DNA of 64,000 bases from Xestospongia bergquistia. Taxonomy: Eukaryota > Porifera > Demospongiae > Haplosclerida > Petrosiidae. The notes beneath the pieces were generated by a model. It was given only the letters and a program-made list of their open reading frames with translations. It was not told the origin of the DNA and did no database searches. Below are positions 11,340 to 23,175 of the stretch, in pieces (position 1 is the stretch's first letter; every line of letters begins with the position of its first letter). The stretch spans positions 248,001 through 312,000 of the forward strand of contig OZ014423.1 of assembly GCA_963965975.1 (NCBI GenBank), read 5' to 3'. A program made the position numbers and the translations under genes.

Positions 11340-12819
11340 ATGGCTACTATGAAGAGTGTGATATTGTATTTACTTCTTTCTTTCTCCTTTACCGTTGGAG
11401 AAGAATTTCAAGATCCTTCCTTGACAGCTGAAGGTGGTTATTTTAAGAGAGAGCATTCTCTCTCTCAGCCTTACCAAGGAAGAGGGATGGATGTAAGTAA
11501 TTGATACTGTATGTCATGTGATTATCAGGTGATTTCCACTAGATACCATTTTGGGAATTTGGTGGCTCAACTGTAGTGGCAAACGAGTATATCAGATTAA
11601 CTCCTGATCGTCAGAGCAAACAAGGATCATTATGGAACACTATAGTAAGATTGGTGTGACATATATTAATAATATTTCCTCTTTTTTTCCTCTATATCAG
11701 CCTGTACAGATACATAATTGGGAAATGATTCTTCACTTTAATGTCCATGGATCAGGAAAGAATCTCTTTGGTGATGGGTTTGCTCTATGGTACACTAAAG
11801 ACCGCAATATTATGGGTCAGATATTATGACTATAGCAGAAATTCCTATGCAATATGAAGGCCTAATGTATAAATGAACTATATTTTTAACTCTTTAGGTC
11901 CTGTATTTGGGAATAAGGATTATTTTGTTGGTCTAGCAATATTCTTTGACACGTATAGTAATCATAATGGAGAACATGCTGTAAGTAAACTAAATGTATG
12001 GTGTATTTATTTTATGAATTTCTAGCATGAACATCCATATATTTCTGTTATGGTTAATGATGGTTCAATACATTATGATCATGATAGAGATGGTACTCAT
12101 AGTCAAGTTGCTGGTTGTCATGTAAGAATATATTATTTGTTTAGATAAATAATGTCTTTATTTTCAGGCTAAATTTCGTAACTCAATGTATGATACAAGA
12201 GTTGCAGTCTCTTATATCAATAGACAAGTAATTGTAAGTTGTAAAACTAGTTTATAATACCTGTCAAACTGGTTTTACTAGGTAATGACGAGTATTGATG
12301 ACACGAACGATTGGACCCCTTGTCTTGTTGCTAATGATATCGACTTACCAACAGGTTATTACTTTGGGTTCTCAGCAGCAACAGGGGATTTAGCAGGTAT
12401 CAAAGAATAAAATCAGTAGATGAGGGGTGTGGTCTTTTCATTTTAGACAATCATGACATTATTTCTGTCAAGGTTTATGATGTAGAATCTGAAGATAGAC
12501 CAACAAAAGAAGTACTAATAAGAATATAGTATTTTTAACCACCACACCTCTTTAATTAGGAACTGGATTGGTCTACTGTACAGCCTCGTGCTCAAAGTAA
12601 AGACCCACCACGAGGTGAGCCTGTCCCTTCTTGTTACACGATAATTATTATCTAATTATTTCAGCTCACATTTCTGATAGCCCTCCTCTAATTCGGCCAT
12701 TTTGGTATCGGTTCTTTTCAATATCAATGATAGTTGTACTAGTAATTGTTGTTTTGGCAGTTATTGGAGGTGTGGCTTGGAAGAAAAAACAAGAAAGAAA
12801 CAAAAAACGTTTCTTTTAA
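11340..12819 (+). CDS. LMAN2: L-type lectin cargo receptor, VIP36-like
   Basis: Type I membrane lectin that binds high-mannose glycoproteins and shuttles between ER, Golgi and plasma membrane. A signal peptide (MKSVILYLLLSFSFTVG) precedes the lectin domain: EHSLSQPYQG, YWEFGGSTVVANEYIRLTP, DGFALWYTKDR, FFDTYSNHNGEH and the His/Asp-rich VNDGSIHYDHDRDG. The carbohydrate/Ca-binding acidic and Asn residues are in place, and DLPTGYYFGFSAATGDL closes the fold. Near the end are one membrane segment (MIVVLVIVVLAVIGGVAW) and the cytosolic tail KKKQERNKKRFF, the KRFY/KKFF-type ER-exit signal of the VIP36/ERGIC-53 family. I chose the ATG at 11340 (MATMKS); 11349 would serve equally well. The gene appears complete. 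Confidence 0.93.
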
Positions 12820-12994
12820 ATAATTTATGAGTTTCCCAGTCTTATTTGCAAATGACTTTTATTGGTAAATAATGAATGTTTATGGAAAATGATAAAAGTT
12901 GAGGTAATTACACAAGTACTAACACAAAACAAAACACAATTATGATAAATACAAATAGATTATTAAAGTTGTGACACGTGACTATCACATGATA

Positions 12995-15475
12995 TCAAAC
13001 TTGACTCTCCATTTTAAGTCTAGTTCTCAGATGATCATTACTACCATTAAAGTTCAAAGCATGGGTCTCTACAGGAGATACTTCGCTACTAGTACCTGTG
13101 GTATAACCACTGCTATCAGGATCCTTTGATTGAGAATGTACAGTCATTTCTTGCAGAGGCTTTGTCTTCAACAGGTGAGTTATATTGGTGAGACCAGCAC
13201 CACCAGTTAAACTTGCCTGAAGATCTATTGTTTCTGCAACTTTCCATTCTTTTGAGAAGACATCACTACGAGGTGTGGAATTACCTAGACCATGTTCTTT
13301 CTCAAAACGAGAAGCTTTATAAGCAGCTATATAACGTTGCCGAGTAACAATTAGAACAAGACAATCTGCACCAGGTCTCACAGTAAAGTCTGGAATATAA
13401 GTTGGAGGGATTTTGTCAGTGGATGGCTCTACATCTGTGAGAGCTTTAGCACCAAATGAATAAAAACCACGGGCTTCAAATTCCATTCCTTCTTCTCCAA
13501 TAGTTACAATTAAACACCCTTCTAATAAGAGAGTGAAATAGTTTGCTGGTACTCCAAGTTTGTAGAGACAAAAGTCTTTCTCGTGAGCAATTTTAAAAAC
13601 AATATCTTGTTGAAGTAAACGATGGAGAATGGTCTTGGAAATATCCTGAAATGGTTCCACAGCTTAAAAGAAAAGTAAAAGATGAAATCATTATGTTATT
13701 ATATTACCTGATGCTAAGAATTGTTTCACAGCTAACATTTGAGGTGCTGACAAACAGATCATTGGTGTTGTATACATCACATTACCAACATCAACCATGT
13801 TCTTTCTCTCGTGTTTTTTTCTTGTAACATTATCCTCTAATAAAGGCAGAGAAACAAGTTTGATTAACCAGTTTAGATAACTTACCAAACTGGTCATACT
13901 CATCTACTATTTCTTGACCAATAATCTCTTCAATGACATCCTCAAGAGTGACAATTCCTAGAACAGAAGAATACAGTAACATGTATGAGAGACCACACCC
14001 ACCTAATATTTTATAATCGTTATCCTTTTTATCATTCTCTATAACACAACGAATGATGGCCATATGATATCTCTCCTCTACAAAACTTTGTAACATTTGA
14101 TCAAGGGTAGTTTCTGGCCACTCAAAATTTGGCTCACGATCATAAAAATCTTTCAACTATAAAACAATCAGAATATACCACAATATTATCATCTTACTTG
14201 TTTTACTGGAGTACAATCTTCAGGATCAATAAAGGTAAGATCTCGAAGATGTAATATTCCAACAATATTGTTACGATCTTCTTCATACATAGGTATTCGA
14301 CTAAATCCACTGTCATAAATTGTTTTTATTGTCTGGAAGTCCAATACACCATTTATATCAATGCAGAAAACATGTTCAAAAGGTGTCATTATCTCGCTGA
14401 CTTTTTTTTCTTTAAATTTAAGAGCACCATGAAGTATACCCAATTCATATTCATTTATATCAGCATCTTCTTGAGTGACATTAAGCAATTCCAATAACTG
14501 TTGTCTATTATAAACAGAACCTATTTCTTTGCCAAGAATTAAGTTCAAAATCAAACTTAAAGGTAAAGATAGAGGGAAGGTGAGAACCATAAAAACATAT
14601 GTTAATGGAATAGTGTATGCCCCTATTAATAGTCCATAACGAGAACAAATTGCTTGAGGGACTATCTCACCAAATATTACAATAGCTAATGTTGCACCAA
14701 TGACAGCATAAAGACCACTGCCTATTACACTGTCCAATAGGATAGTGAAAGTACTGTTTACCAAGACATTGCCTAGCAACAAAGTACATAGCAAGTAGTT
14801 GCCATGACGACGGACACGATAGATTAACTTAGCATATCTTTTCTGAGATTTTGATCCACTCTTTATAATTATTTTTAATGTGACTGGATCTAATGCCATC
14901 AGTCCGAGGTTGAGACCAGAAAACAATCCTGAAAGACACATCAATACAATAATGAATACTATTGTTACTGGCAATGGTAGAAGTGAACTACTAGCAGGTT
15001 TAAGATGAAGTGTCAGCCATGATTCATTACCTTGGTGAACATAATTATCTCCTTCATTTCTTAAACAAAAATAAAGAATTCTTTCATCAGAGATGAGGGG
15101 AAAAGACACAGTGTATTCAACTCTAACTATATCACCCTTCTCTTGTGATATTGACGTAATATCTACTGTACCATAAAGAGACTGAGACTCGTCACAAGTG
15201 GTACTGGACTGAGTCCATTTGACAATAGTAGTATTGGTGGTATCAATGGTGAACATTAAGAGAGAATGGCTGGTACTTGGATCGAGGAGAAAGATGCCAT
15301 CATTACTTCCTTGTAGACTTCCCAATGGTTTAAAGGAGATCAATTGAGGTTGATTTTGAGCCAACGATGGTTTTTGAAGAAGGAGTACTAACAATCCCAG
15401 TAGAATAGACCTCACTAGACAGCCATGTGGGCTCAAACGCGTCTCTGATTTGATGTAAAACAAACTTGATGCCAT
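12995..15475 (-). CDS. CNNM: CNNM (ACDP) metal transport mediator
   Basis: Membrane protein of the CNNM/CorC family, linked to Mg2+ efflux or sensing. Exon 1 (14198-15475) carries a signal sequence, an extracellular domain with NxT/NxS sites, and the DUF21 membrane domain (LFSGLNLGLMALDPV, HGNYLLCTLLLGNVLVN, IFGEIVPQAICSRYGLLIGA). The CBS-pair module follows (VSEIMTPFEHVFCIDINGV, SGFSRIPMYEEDRNNIVGIL, then LGIVTLEDVIEEIIGQEIVD). The last exon has the cyclic-nucleotide-binding homology domain (YKLGVPANYFTLLLEGCLIV ... FGAKAL). The order and lengths are those of animal CNNM2/4. The donor after the second exon (at 14002) is formed by the GTGGGTGTGG motif. The start is at 15473-15475 and the stop TGA at 12995-12997. 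Confidence 0.95.
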
Positions 15476-16214
15476 TCAACGATCAATAAGTCCTGACAAA
15501 AGTGATCTAGGCAACCTTTGCCAGAAAGAAACACAGTGGTAATAAGCACGTAACCTTTAATATACGGAAATAGACGGAAACATTCTAAATTTAATACAGA
15601 AACGTTCGTATATACTACATGCTATGGGTGTGGTGAGAAGCGAAATGGGATATATTATATATTCATTGATCACTCAATGGGTGGAAAAAATAATTCGCAC
15701 ATCTGCTATTATAATTATTCCTTATTTTAAGTGGGAGTATGCAACTGGAGGTACTTATTTTGACTTGTTATGGCAACCAAACTACTTAAATACATGTACA
15801 TGTTTACATCTATTGCCTCTTATTGTAGTATATGACATTGTAGTGTTAACGATATAATTTTTTCTCACCATCTTTTCAAACTTGACCAGCAAAATGAGCA
15901 GAAAATACATATAAATGTATTTATTTTATAAAATAAAAAGTAACAGAAAAAAACAATGTTATTAATTTCACATTAAAATATGGTGTCCCTTCAGCCTGTG
16001 CCAGGGAGTCCTGTATGTGCCACAATACACAACACTAAACAATAATAATGAAAACACATACAGACATACACAAAAAATGCAAAACAGTATTAATTTAATT
16101 TGAAGCACTATAGACCCTTAATTTATGTAGGTCATAATATTCTTTATATTTTTTAAACATTCTGGCACCTTCATGAATTTCTGATTGAAACATTCTTGTC
16201 TTTAACTATATGTT
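15476..16214. other. CNNM upstream region
   Basis: The part beside CNNM holds the promoter-type repeat at about 15555-15635. The rest is AT-rich. An open frame at 15624-15857 (77 codons) shows no similarity I recognise and no splice continuity, so I do not call it a gene. A short GC-richer patch (GCCTGTGCCAGGGAGTCC) lies near 15993. Confidence 0.4.
15555..15635. repeat. short promoter-associated repeat, copy 1
   Basis: ATATACGGAAA ... GGAAACATTCT ... AATACAGAAACG ... TATGGGTGTGG. The same ordered blocks occur at 36792-36882 (before synaptojanin/MRPS22) and, in shorter form, at 17845-17897 (before UVSSA). Copy 2 has inverted TATACGG/CCGTATA ends. This may be a tiny MITE or a shared regulatory module. 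Confidence 0.55.
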
Positions 16215-16274
16215 TATATAATGCATTATATCTGATGATCTCAATGTCAGAGGAGCTTTTGAAGTATTAATGAA
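16215..16274 (+). pseudogene. fragment A of a duplicated UVSSA exon
   Basis: These 60 bases match 18061-18120, the intron end plus start of UVSSA exon 2, with 8 differences by my count. The AG splice acceptor of the real gene has become AT here. The remainder of the exon copy is found about 1.4 kb downstream (17688-17750), so a block of unrelated DNA separates the two halves. Confidence 0.8.
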
Positions 16275-16800
16275 GAACATTAAGTTCTATTAATTGAAAC
16301 TAACAAGAGACGCAAAAACACAATCATAATTTATTTAAAATGCATCAGCTGATAATATCACAATGTCAGCACTGAAGACAATGAAATAAGTTCCTAAGAA
16401 TGGAACAAACATGAATTATAAAGACAAAATGGTTAGCAAATATCAAATACTTTCCCTTGTACTAAATGGGTACATGTATAGGATCATGTGGGACAGACGT
16501 GGGTCCCAAAGCACCATTAGATGACATCTAAAGCGTGTTCTTTTTGAACTATTTTGAAAGTGATAACTTATCATGTGATCTAGCACAAACATGCAACTGT
16601 GTGGCTTAAAAGAATTAAACTTGCCTACTTAAAAGATTGTTTCTTTTTTGTTGTTCCTATAAAATAAATAATGACAAAAATTAATATAATTAGTAGTGTT
16701 GTTATAGTTTGCTTAAGCAGGACTGGTTTTATTATTGACCTTTAAAAATATAGTTTAATTACAGCTATTCACTGATCAACTAGCGTTAATTATATTCATA

Positions 16801-17242
16801 GGCGACAAACAGGGCGCCCCACAAGAGCATGAAGACAAAATCTGCAGTACATATAAAAGGAAATGAAAACCACCTTGGATAGGTTGTGTTGTGGGCCAGC
16901 GTTCTGCAATGCATCAGACCTCTGAGATGGTTACCAGCATACTCTACGGAGTATCCGAAAGGCCGACTAGGATAGGGCTGGTAGTCTCCCTTTAAACGAG
17001 AAGAGGCTGGTGTATTTGTAGTTCCCGGTTCCTGAATGCGACATTCCCTAAGAGCTGGAATCCCGTACGGCTGGTTTTAAGTTAGGGCGACGCTCCAGCC
17101 AGGATTACCTCGCGAAGACGAGGGTTACCAAGCCAGGTGGCGGTCCCAGCTAGCAATAGCAGGGAATCCTGGAGCCTAAGTGGAAGCCTGAGTGGGTGAG
17201 CGAGTAGGAATCGTTTGGGCAACACAACATGTTTTTTTTTTT
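16801..17242 (+). other. GC-rich structured segment ending in a T12 tract
   Basis: The base composition shifts abruptly from AT-rich to GC-rich. Small hairpins are visible, such as ATACTC-TACG-GAGTAT near 16936 and CTCG...CGAG near 17110. The segment ends in a T12 run at about 17231-17242, which on the + strand is what a Pol III terminator looks like. I see no open frame and no 5S, SRP, RNase P or tRNA signature. A diverged copy of its central 45 bases lies at 17472-17516. It could be an unidentified structured ncRNA gene or a SINE-like/retro-derived repeat. It lies between the two halves of the broken UVSSA exon copy. Confidence 0.4.
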
Positions 17243-17471
17243 TAATAAATCTTAACTTTAATAAACTACAAGAAATGTCAGTCAATCTAAAGTAAAGTTA
17301 ACAATGTTAAGTTTTAGTTGCTAAAAGTCAAAATTAAAGGAAATATTGGAAGTTCCTTTAATCTAATTTAAAAATTAATAAAATATTCAAAATACAATTA
17401 TGAGTATTCCTACATGTGTTTGCTTCCTAGTTCTACTGACAACAAGAGACCCTATCTTAAATCTTAGCACA

Positions 17472-17516
17472 GCTGGTTTGAAGTGAGGGGCAACATTTCA
17501 GCTAGGATTACCTCAC
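17472..17516 (+). repeat. diverged copy of the GC-rich segment core
   Basis: GCTGGTTT-AAGT ... AGGATTACCTC matches 17070-17112 at roughly three quarters of positions. This shows that the GC-rich segment is at least partly a repeated sequence. Confidence 0.55.
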
Positions 17517-17687
17517 CTTTGCAACAAACCATTTCTGAGTCTGTGTGAGCATTTTTCCAACCATTTTCAACAATTATAAACAACAATAGATTGAACAGTT
17601 AGTTATATTTTGAAACTTTCTCCAACTCAAAGGGATAACTAACTCCATAAAAAATCAAGTCATTTTATTGCCATTTTAAAGATTTTC

Positions 17688-17750
17688 TTCAAGTATTGGA
17701 ACAACTATTTCAATGATCACATTCATTACGTCAACTATTGTGAGCAGACT
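17688..17750 (+). pseudogene. fragment B of a duplicated UVSSA exon
   Basis: These 63 bases match 18162-18224 of UVSSA exon 2 with 6 differences by my count, including an exact run from GATCACATTCATTACGTCAA on. It continues fragment A (16215-16274) after a gap of about 40 source bases. It is not expected to be translated. Confidence 0.8.
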
Positions 17751-17844
17751 ATTAACCAAATAGTTTGTCATTGAAAAGAATAATATCATCAGTGGAGATA
17801 TAATTGTAATACTCTTTCATCCTCACGTGCTCCTATGCATTTTA

Positions 17845-17897
17845 TACAGAAACGTAATGCAGGAAACTGCTTTAATATTCCGTATACTATGGGTGTG
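17845..17897. repeat. short promoter-associated repeat, copy 3
   Basis: TATACAGAAACG ... GGAAACTGC ... ATTCCGTATACTATGGGTGTGG, ending 17 bases before the UVSSA start codon. It shares its ordered blocks with the elements at 15555 and 36792. Confidence 0.55.
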
Positions 17898-17914
17898 GTT
17901 ATATATCATTAATA

Positions 17915-20451
17915 ATGGATCTAGGAGTGAGGAAGGAGTTAACTGACTTACTAGAGACACTCACTCATTCTGGCAATCCTAGTCTAGATGATGGATTAAT
18001 GAAGAAAGTCAAACAAATATGCAAGTGTGTACAACATGTTATATTCTAGCATATTGTATTTATATAATACATTAGATCTAATGATCTCTACATCAAAGTA
18101 GCTTTTGAAGTATTAATGAAAGATATTGAGAAGGAACATGCTGAAATTAGATTGTCTTCCTTTCAAGTATTGGACCAATTATTTCAACGATCACATTCAT
18201 TACGTCAACTACTGTGTGCTGACTTTCAAAAGATCATATCATTAGGTAATATTAGAGTTCATATCATAATAAAAATAAATCAATTTATTATAGTATCAGG
18301 AGTGGACCCTTTACCACCCCCTCAAAATGTGGCGACTAAATTGAAAGAACAAAGTTTACTAACTATAAAACAATGGGTCGAGAAATATGGTGATGGCTAT
18401 CCTAAATTGAAGTTAGGTTATAACTACCTCAAACACAACAAAAAGGTTGGTCTATTAAGTAATAAACACAGTATATTAGTATATTATAATAATGGCTCTT
18501 TATATTGTTAGGTTGATTTTGATGGTCTGGTTGCTACTAGTCAAGGAGAACAGCGCAGAAGAGAGGAGAGAGAAAGACGACAGAGAGCTTTCTTACAGCA
18601 AAGATTAGAGGAAGTGAAGTCAGAGATGAGAGGTCAATGCCCCTACTAACTATATAATAATTATAATTATTATTACAGATCAGTTAAATGACATAAGAAC
18701 ATGTCTAATGGAAATGGAATCATGTTTTCAAATTCTCATGCCAAGTTTTGATTTCTTTCCTGAAATCCCTTCTACATCTCAGTCTCAGACTGATCCTATA
18801 GGAACAGGTCTGAGGACAGTTAGTACAAGTTCAGAATCTTTTTATTCTATTGAGGGACAAGAGAGCGAAGAGGAGAACAAAGACCAAATTAACACCCAAT
18901 CAAGCAATCATAAACTTAAAGATGTGTCTGACTCTGATTCAGAAGTAGAATGGGAAGAAATGGGTGTGATCACAGGGCCTCCAATGGATGCTGGTATCAA
19001 TGGGTTGGTAGGAAGAACTTGGAATGTTACAGTTGAAATTCCTCACCAAGTAAAAGTTATTGAAGGTATTGAAAATGACAGTCTTATTGGGACATTAAAA
19101 GAAAGACATAAATTATTGATAAAGACATACTTACCAAGAATCACAAAATGGATTGAGGTAATTGTGTTATCAATATGAGATTTATTTTTTTACTGAATAT
19201 ATAATTTTAGTGGTTTACTAAAGCTGGTGAAGATGATAAATTAAAAGAAGCTATTGATCTAAAAGCTGAACTACTTGCAGCAAAAGATAAGTACTCTGAA
19301 CTTCAAATTATTAATGAAGATGAGGATGAGGACGAAATACAAACTATGTCTGAGTCAATATCGGAGACTCCATGTTCCAGTATGAATATACGAGGATCAG
19401 TCCCTTGGGCAACAAGCTATTTGAGAGAGCCAAAATCTCATTCTGTAATTGATGAAGAGCTTACATTAGATCCAACTACACCACAGGCACAAATTGTTGC
19501 TAAAGGACAAAAAGATACCTTGTAAGTAACATCTCTTCTAATGAAAAAATTATACATTGGTATAGATTATCTAGTAAGGAAGGGTTAAATAAAGAAGGAA
19601 CATCTAGTATTTCACCTGATGTCCCTCTAGTTCCTTACGATGTGGATCTTATTAACTGGGATACTAATACCAGAGTACCTGATCTCACACCAACAACGTA
19701 AGTAGTAAAACCCCTTCGTTAATTATTTAATTTATAGTATGGACTCTCTTCATCGTTATTGGTGCCAAGAACCTGATATACAACTATCAGATGTAAGTAT
19801 ATACACTACATTATAGTGATGTCTTGGTAGGACTATCAAGCTCGTTTAAAATGTCGTACTATTACTTTTGCTGGGAAATTTGAACCTGTTAAATGGTCTT
19901 GTAGAGCACCATTACCTAGTGGTAATCTATGTCCAAGAAGAGACAGATATAAGGTACTATAAGGTACTATATATGATATAAGGTACTATATATGATATAT
20001 GGTATAAGTATTAACTCTATTGCAGTGTCCACTACATGGACTTATTGTCCCCAGAGATGAACGGGGTCAACCAGTTTCACAAACCGAACCATCCAGTTCA
20101 ACTAAACTTGATTTATCTGTACAAAGTACTGTTGAAAAATCTAATAAGAAAGGTAAGTTACTATGGTAACAGTAGAATTTGTGAGATATCCACAACAGGC
20201 AAGAAAAGAAAAGCTCGTCCTCCAAAACATCCAGGACTAACCAACCTCTCACAATCTCAGAACACACCCAAATCTAGACTAGAAAAGAAAGTGTTGAACA
20301 AGTACTGTTAAATTTTGCAGTGTCAGATAATAATCTCTCCTTTTTTTGTAGGAGAGCACTCTTAAGAGTAGGTCAAAAACTGGACAGTATCAGTTCTAAG
20401 AATAGCAAATCAAAGTTTGCAGATAATTTCAATTATGCATTGAGAAGTTGA
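17915..20451 (+). CDS. UVSSA: UV-stimulated scaffold protein A
   Basis: Factor of transcription-coupled nucleotide excision repair that brings TFIIH and USP7 to stalled RNA polymerase II. The N-terminal VHS/ENTH-like helical domain is clear ([60 protein letters not shown]). An acidic linker with the TFIIH-binding type composition follows. The C-terminal DUF2043 region contains [18 protein letters not shown] and ends with [19 protein letters not shown] across the last splice site. The start ATG is at 17915 and the stop TGA at 20449-20451. Introns are small; one contains a GGTACTATA-type tandem repeat (about 19951-20005). Broken copies of exon 2 lie upstream. Confidence 0.92.
19951..20005. repeat. 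short tandem repeat in a UVSSA intron
   Basis: Units of AAGGTACTATATATGATAT repeat two to three times with truncation. The first copy overlaps the splice-donor area after AGATATAAGGTACT, so several near-identical GGTACT donors lie in a row. Confidence 0.75.
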
Positions 20452-20655
20452 CCACCAATTATAATAACAATAAGAGACAACAAAACAATAAATAAATATC
20501 ATGTACACAAAATGCATTATATTTTTATACCATAAACCAAAGTGTATTAAAAAGAAAAATTTCATAGTAGAGACAAAAATACACATCTAATAATAACCTA
20601 GTATTATTATCTAAACAAAATGGGTGGTATTTCCTTCATGAGTTGCCAAGGCAAC

Positions 20656-23175
20656 CTAAGACCAACTGTGACTAGAGTGCATAGATGTAGTGTCATGGAC
20701 AGAATGACGGTGACGTAATAAACGACGATTAGTTGTGGTATTGTCTCCACTGCTCGTCCATGACTTTGAGCGTTTAGTGAAATGACGCAGTTCTTCTTTA
20801 TGGCGTTCATCATGCATTGTTTTATATGACATTGGTTCACATAAGTTCTGTGACATAGTGAGGGTGAGAAAAGTGAAGTGTGTGAAATGTGAACTCACGT
20901 ACTGGATAAACCTCATAGAATTTTTTATAACCTCCTTCCAAGAGGTACAACTCTGGGAAATACAACGAGGGGAAATTCATACCATTTTTTTCTCGATCCA
21001 TCTTACGCATGAAACGACTCCTATATCAAGGTGGACACATACTGGATTAATAATGAATTAATGCATACATTTCAGGTCCACGTTTAGAGGAGAATTCACA
21101 ATGAAATATAATGATTTTTCTTTCAGTACCAGGATGAGTTGGAGAGACAAAAAATGTTTCTATCAATTTATCTTTTTCCCAAATATTTACAGAACCCTGA
21201 CACAAACATCAAATGTAATATATTATCACACTACCTATACCTTTATATGACCTCCTTCATGTTCATAGGGATAACGACAGTCAACAATAGTATATGTCTC
21301 TAACTGTTCTTTGTATTCTCCTTGTAAAAGGCTTGATAACTAAATAATGTTAGTGTTAACAATATAATTTACTCTTTCTCTCTTACAGTATGACATGAGA
21401 TAGATTTGAGGTCAGCAATGGAGCCTTTGATAAGAGGTAAGAGATAGGGCTACAAGAAAGATGTCACTGACAAAAAAATAAATTTATATTATTACTTTTG
21501 AGTGGTCGCCTATTTTCTCCACACTTCCCTCACCTAATGGACAGAAATGGATCAATAAAATGGACAGACTATTATCAGGTACCTGGTGAGTCTGGAAACA
21601 TGGCATTTTCACAATGTGGAACAGATAAAGATTGAGAACGAAAAAGAGTGGTACCCTGTGGATGTGGTCATATTATCAAGAGAGGAAGCTTCTATAATTA
21701 TTAAACCTTAAGTGATTTTCTTGGAGGGGAAGGAGACGGAGGAGAACTAGATAAAGTAGGTGATTTTTTAGGTTTCTTTTCTAAAGATGTGTCCCAAGAG
21801 AGATTACTCCGCTATATAACAAATGACTACAGTACATAAAGTTTAGTATGAACCTTTAAAGATCCTCGTTTGGACACACCCACTATTTGACGAACCGGAG
21901 TCTACAATACAAATACATACATATATATACAGAGATCATTACTAACATTGTCTTGTTTGCTTGAAATAGTTGATTTAACAGGAGCTGTAAATAAACTAGC
22001 AAAACTCTTTGGCATTGGAGAGTTAGCCCTTTGACAATCACCCTATAATAATTAATTAATGATTTAATTATACTGGAATAATTATCCTTCTTACTTCATC
22101 CATAGACTCGAACACTTCTGAGAAATAGCCATCACAATTATCAGATGTACTGATAGTGGAACAAGGTGATACTAAAGACATACGTTCCTATAAACCAACC
22201 AAACCAGTATATCTAGTTTAGTCACATGACAAGTACTGACCAATGGAGAACTAATTTGTCTAATAAGTGACTTTGTATATACACTGGTCATCAATGGTGA
22301 CAAGGGGAATGATGTATGAGAGAGTGGGGATGACTTAGAAGATGATGTACTCTCAATACACTGATTCTCCTATAATGTAAATTATAAAATGAAGTGGGTG
22401 TGGTTTGGATGATTAATTACTTTATTTAATTGTGAAAGAGAAAATTGTTTTTGGTTCTTCTTTCGTCTATTAATAATGACATCATATGATGTCATTATAA
22501 TGTCACTAACCTAGCATAAAGCTGTTTACGTCCAGCAGGTGACCCCTCTTGTATGTCATCCATAGATAACCTAAAAAAACAATAGTACACACCCTATTAT
22601 TAACTCCTGATATGAAATCCACACTCCATTACAGAGACCTCGAGGGTATTTACCTCAAAATTATTACATATTATCAATAGAAAACTATCAACAACTACTC
22701 CTTAAAACCACAAATATGATGACATCATCATAAAGTATGATAATATTTGAGCCATTTATCACATAATTTGCGTTAAAAATAACTGTTCTTAACAACTCAC
22801 TTAGCATCAATGTTTGTAATAGAAAGAGGATTTTCACTATATAGAGATGATGATATGTCTCCAGCAATACTGTTGTAGGCTGGGAGACAAAGGCTAGTAA
22901 TAAAACAATAATATATTACTTACCACTATCAGTTGATGTAAGACTTGTACGTGGTGATTGAAGGCTATCATCAAGAGAATCAAGACAGAGTTTTCTTCTT
23001 GGAGTGGCTGAGCTGTGTAACATAATTATAAATATTATATAATATAGTTAGTTACAAACCATCCTTTGTTAGCTGTAGAGTCTTCTGATGGCGGAGAAAA
23101 GGAGTCAGTTGCCCCGCCATTGTTGAGCTCAATAGGACTGAAGAGGTTGCAGGAATTTGAAGGTTGTCTATCCAT
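20656..23175 (-). CDS. CDC25: CDC25 dual-specificity phosphatase
   Basis: Removes inhibitory phosphates from CDKs to trigger mitosis. The catalytic rhodanese-fold domain is complete: [33 protein letters not shown], then the active site [15 protein letters not shown] (CX5R, Cys and Arg present), [33 protein letters not shown] and [11 protein letters not shown]. The long N-terminus is rich in Ser-Pro sites ([20 protein letters not shown]) that would be phospho-regulated. It begins [16 protein letters not shown] at 23175 and ends WS-stop at 20656. There are many small exons. The upstream side has an NRF1-type palindrome. UVSSA is convergent with it, 204 bases away. Confidence 0.95.

Noticed and set aside
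15624-15857. A 77-codon open frame on the + strand after CNNM
   Set aside because: It begins inside the promoter repeat, has no recognisable similarity or splice continuation, and is of a length expected by chance.
16929-17242. The GC-rich segment as 5S, SRP or RNase P RNA
   Set aside because: The conserved cores of those RNAs are not present on either strand, so it was left as an unknown structured segment.
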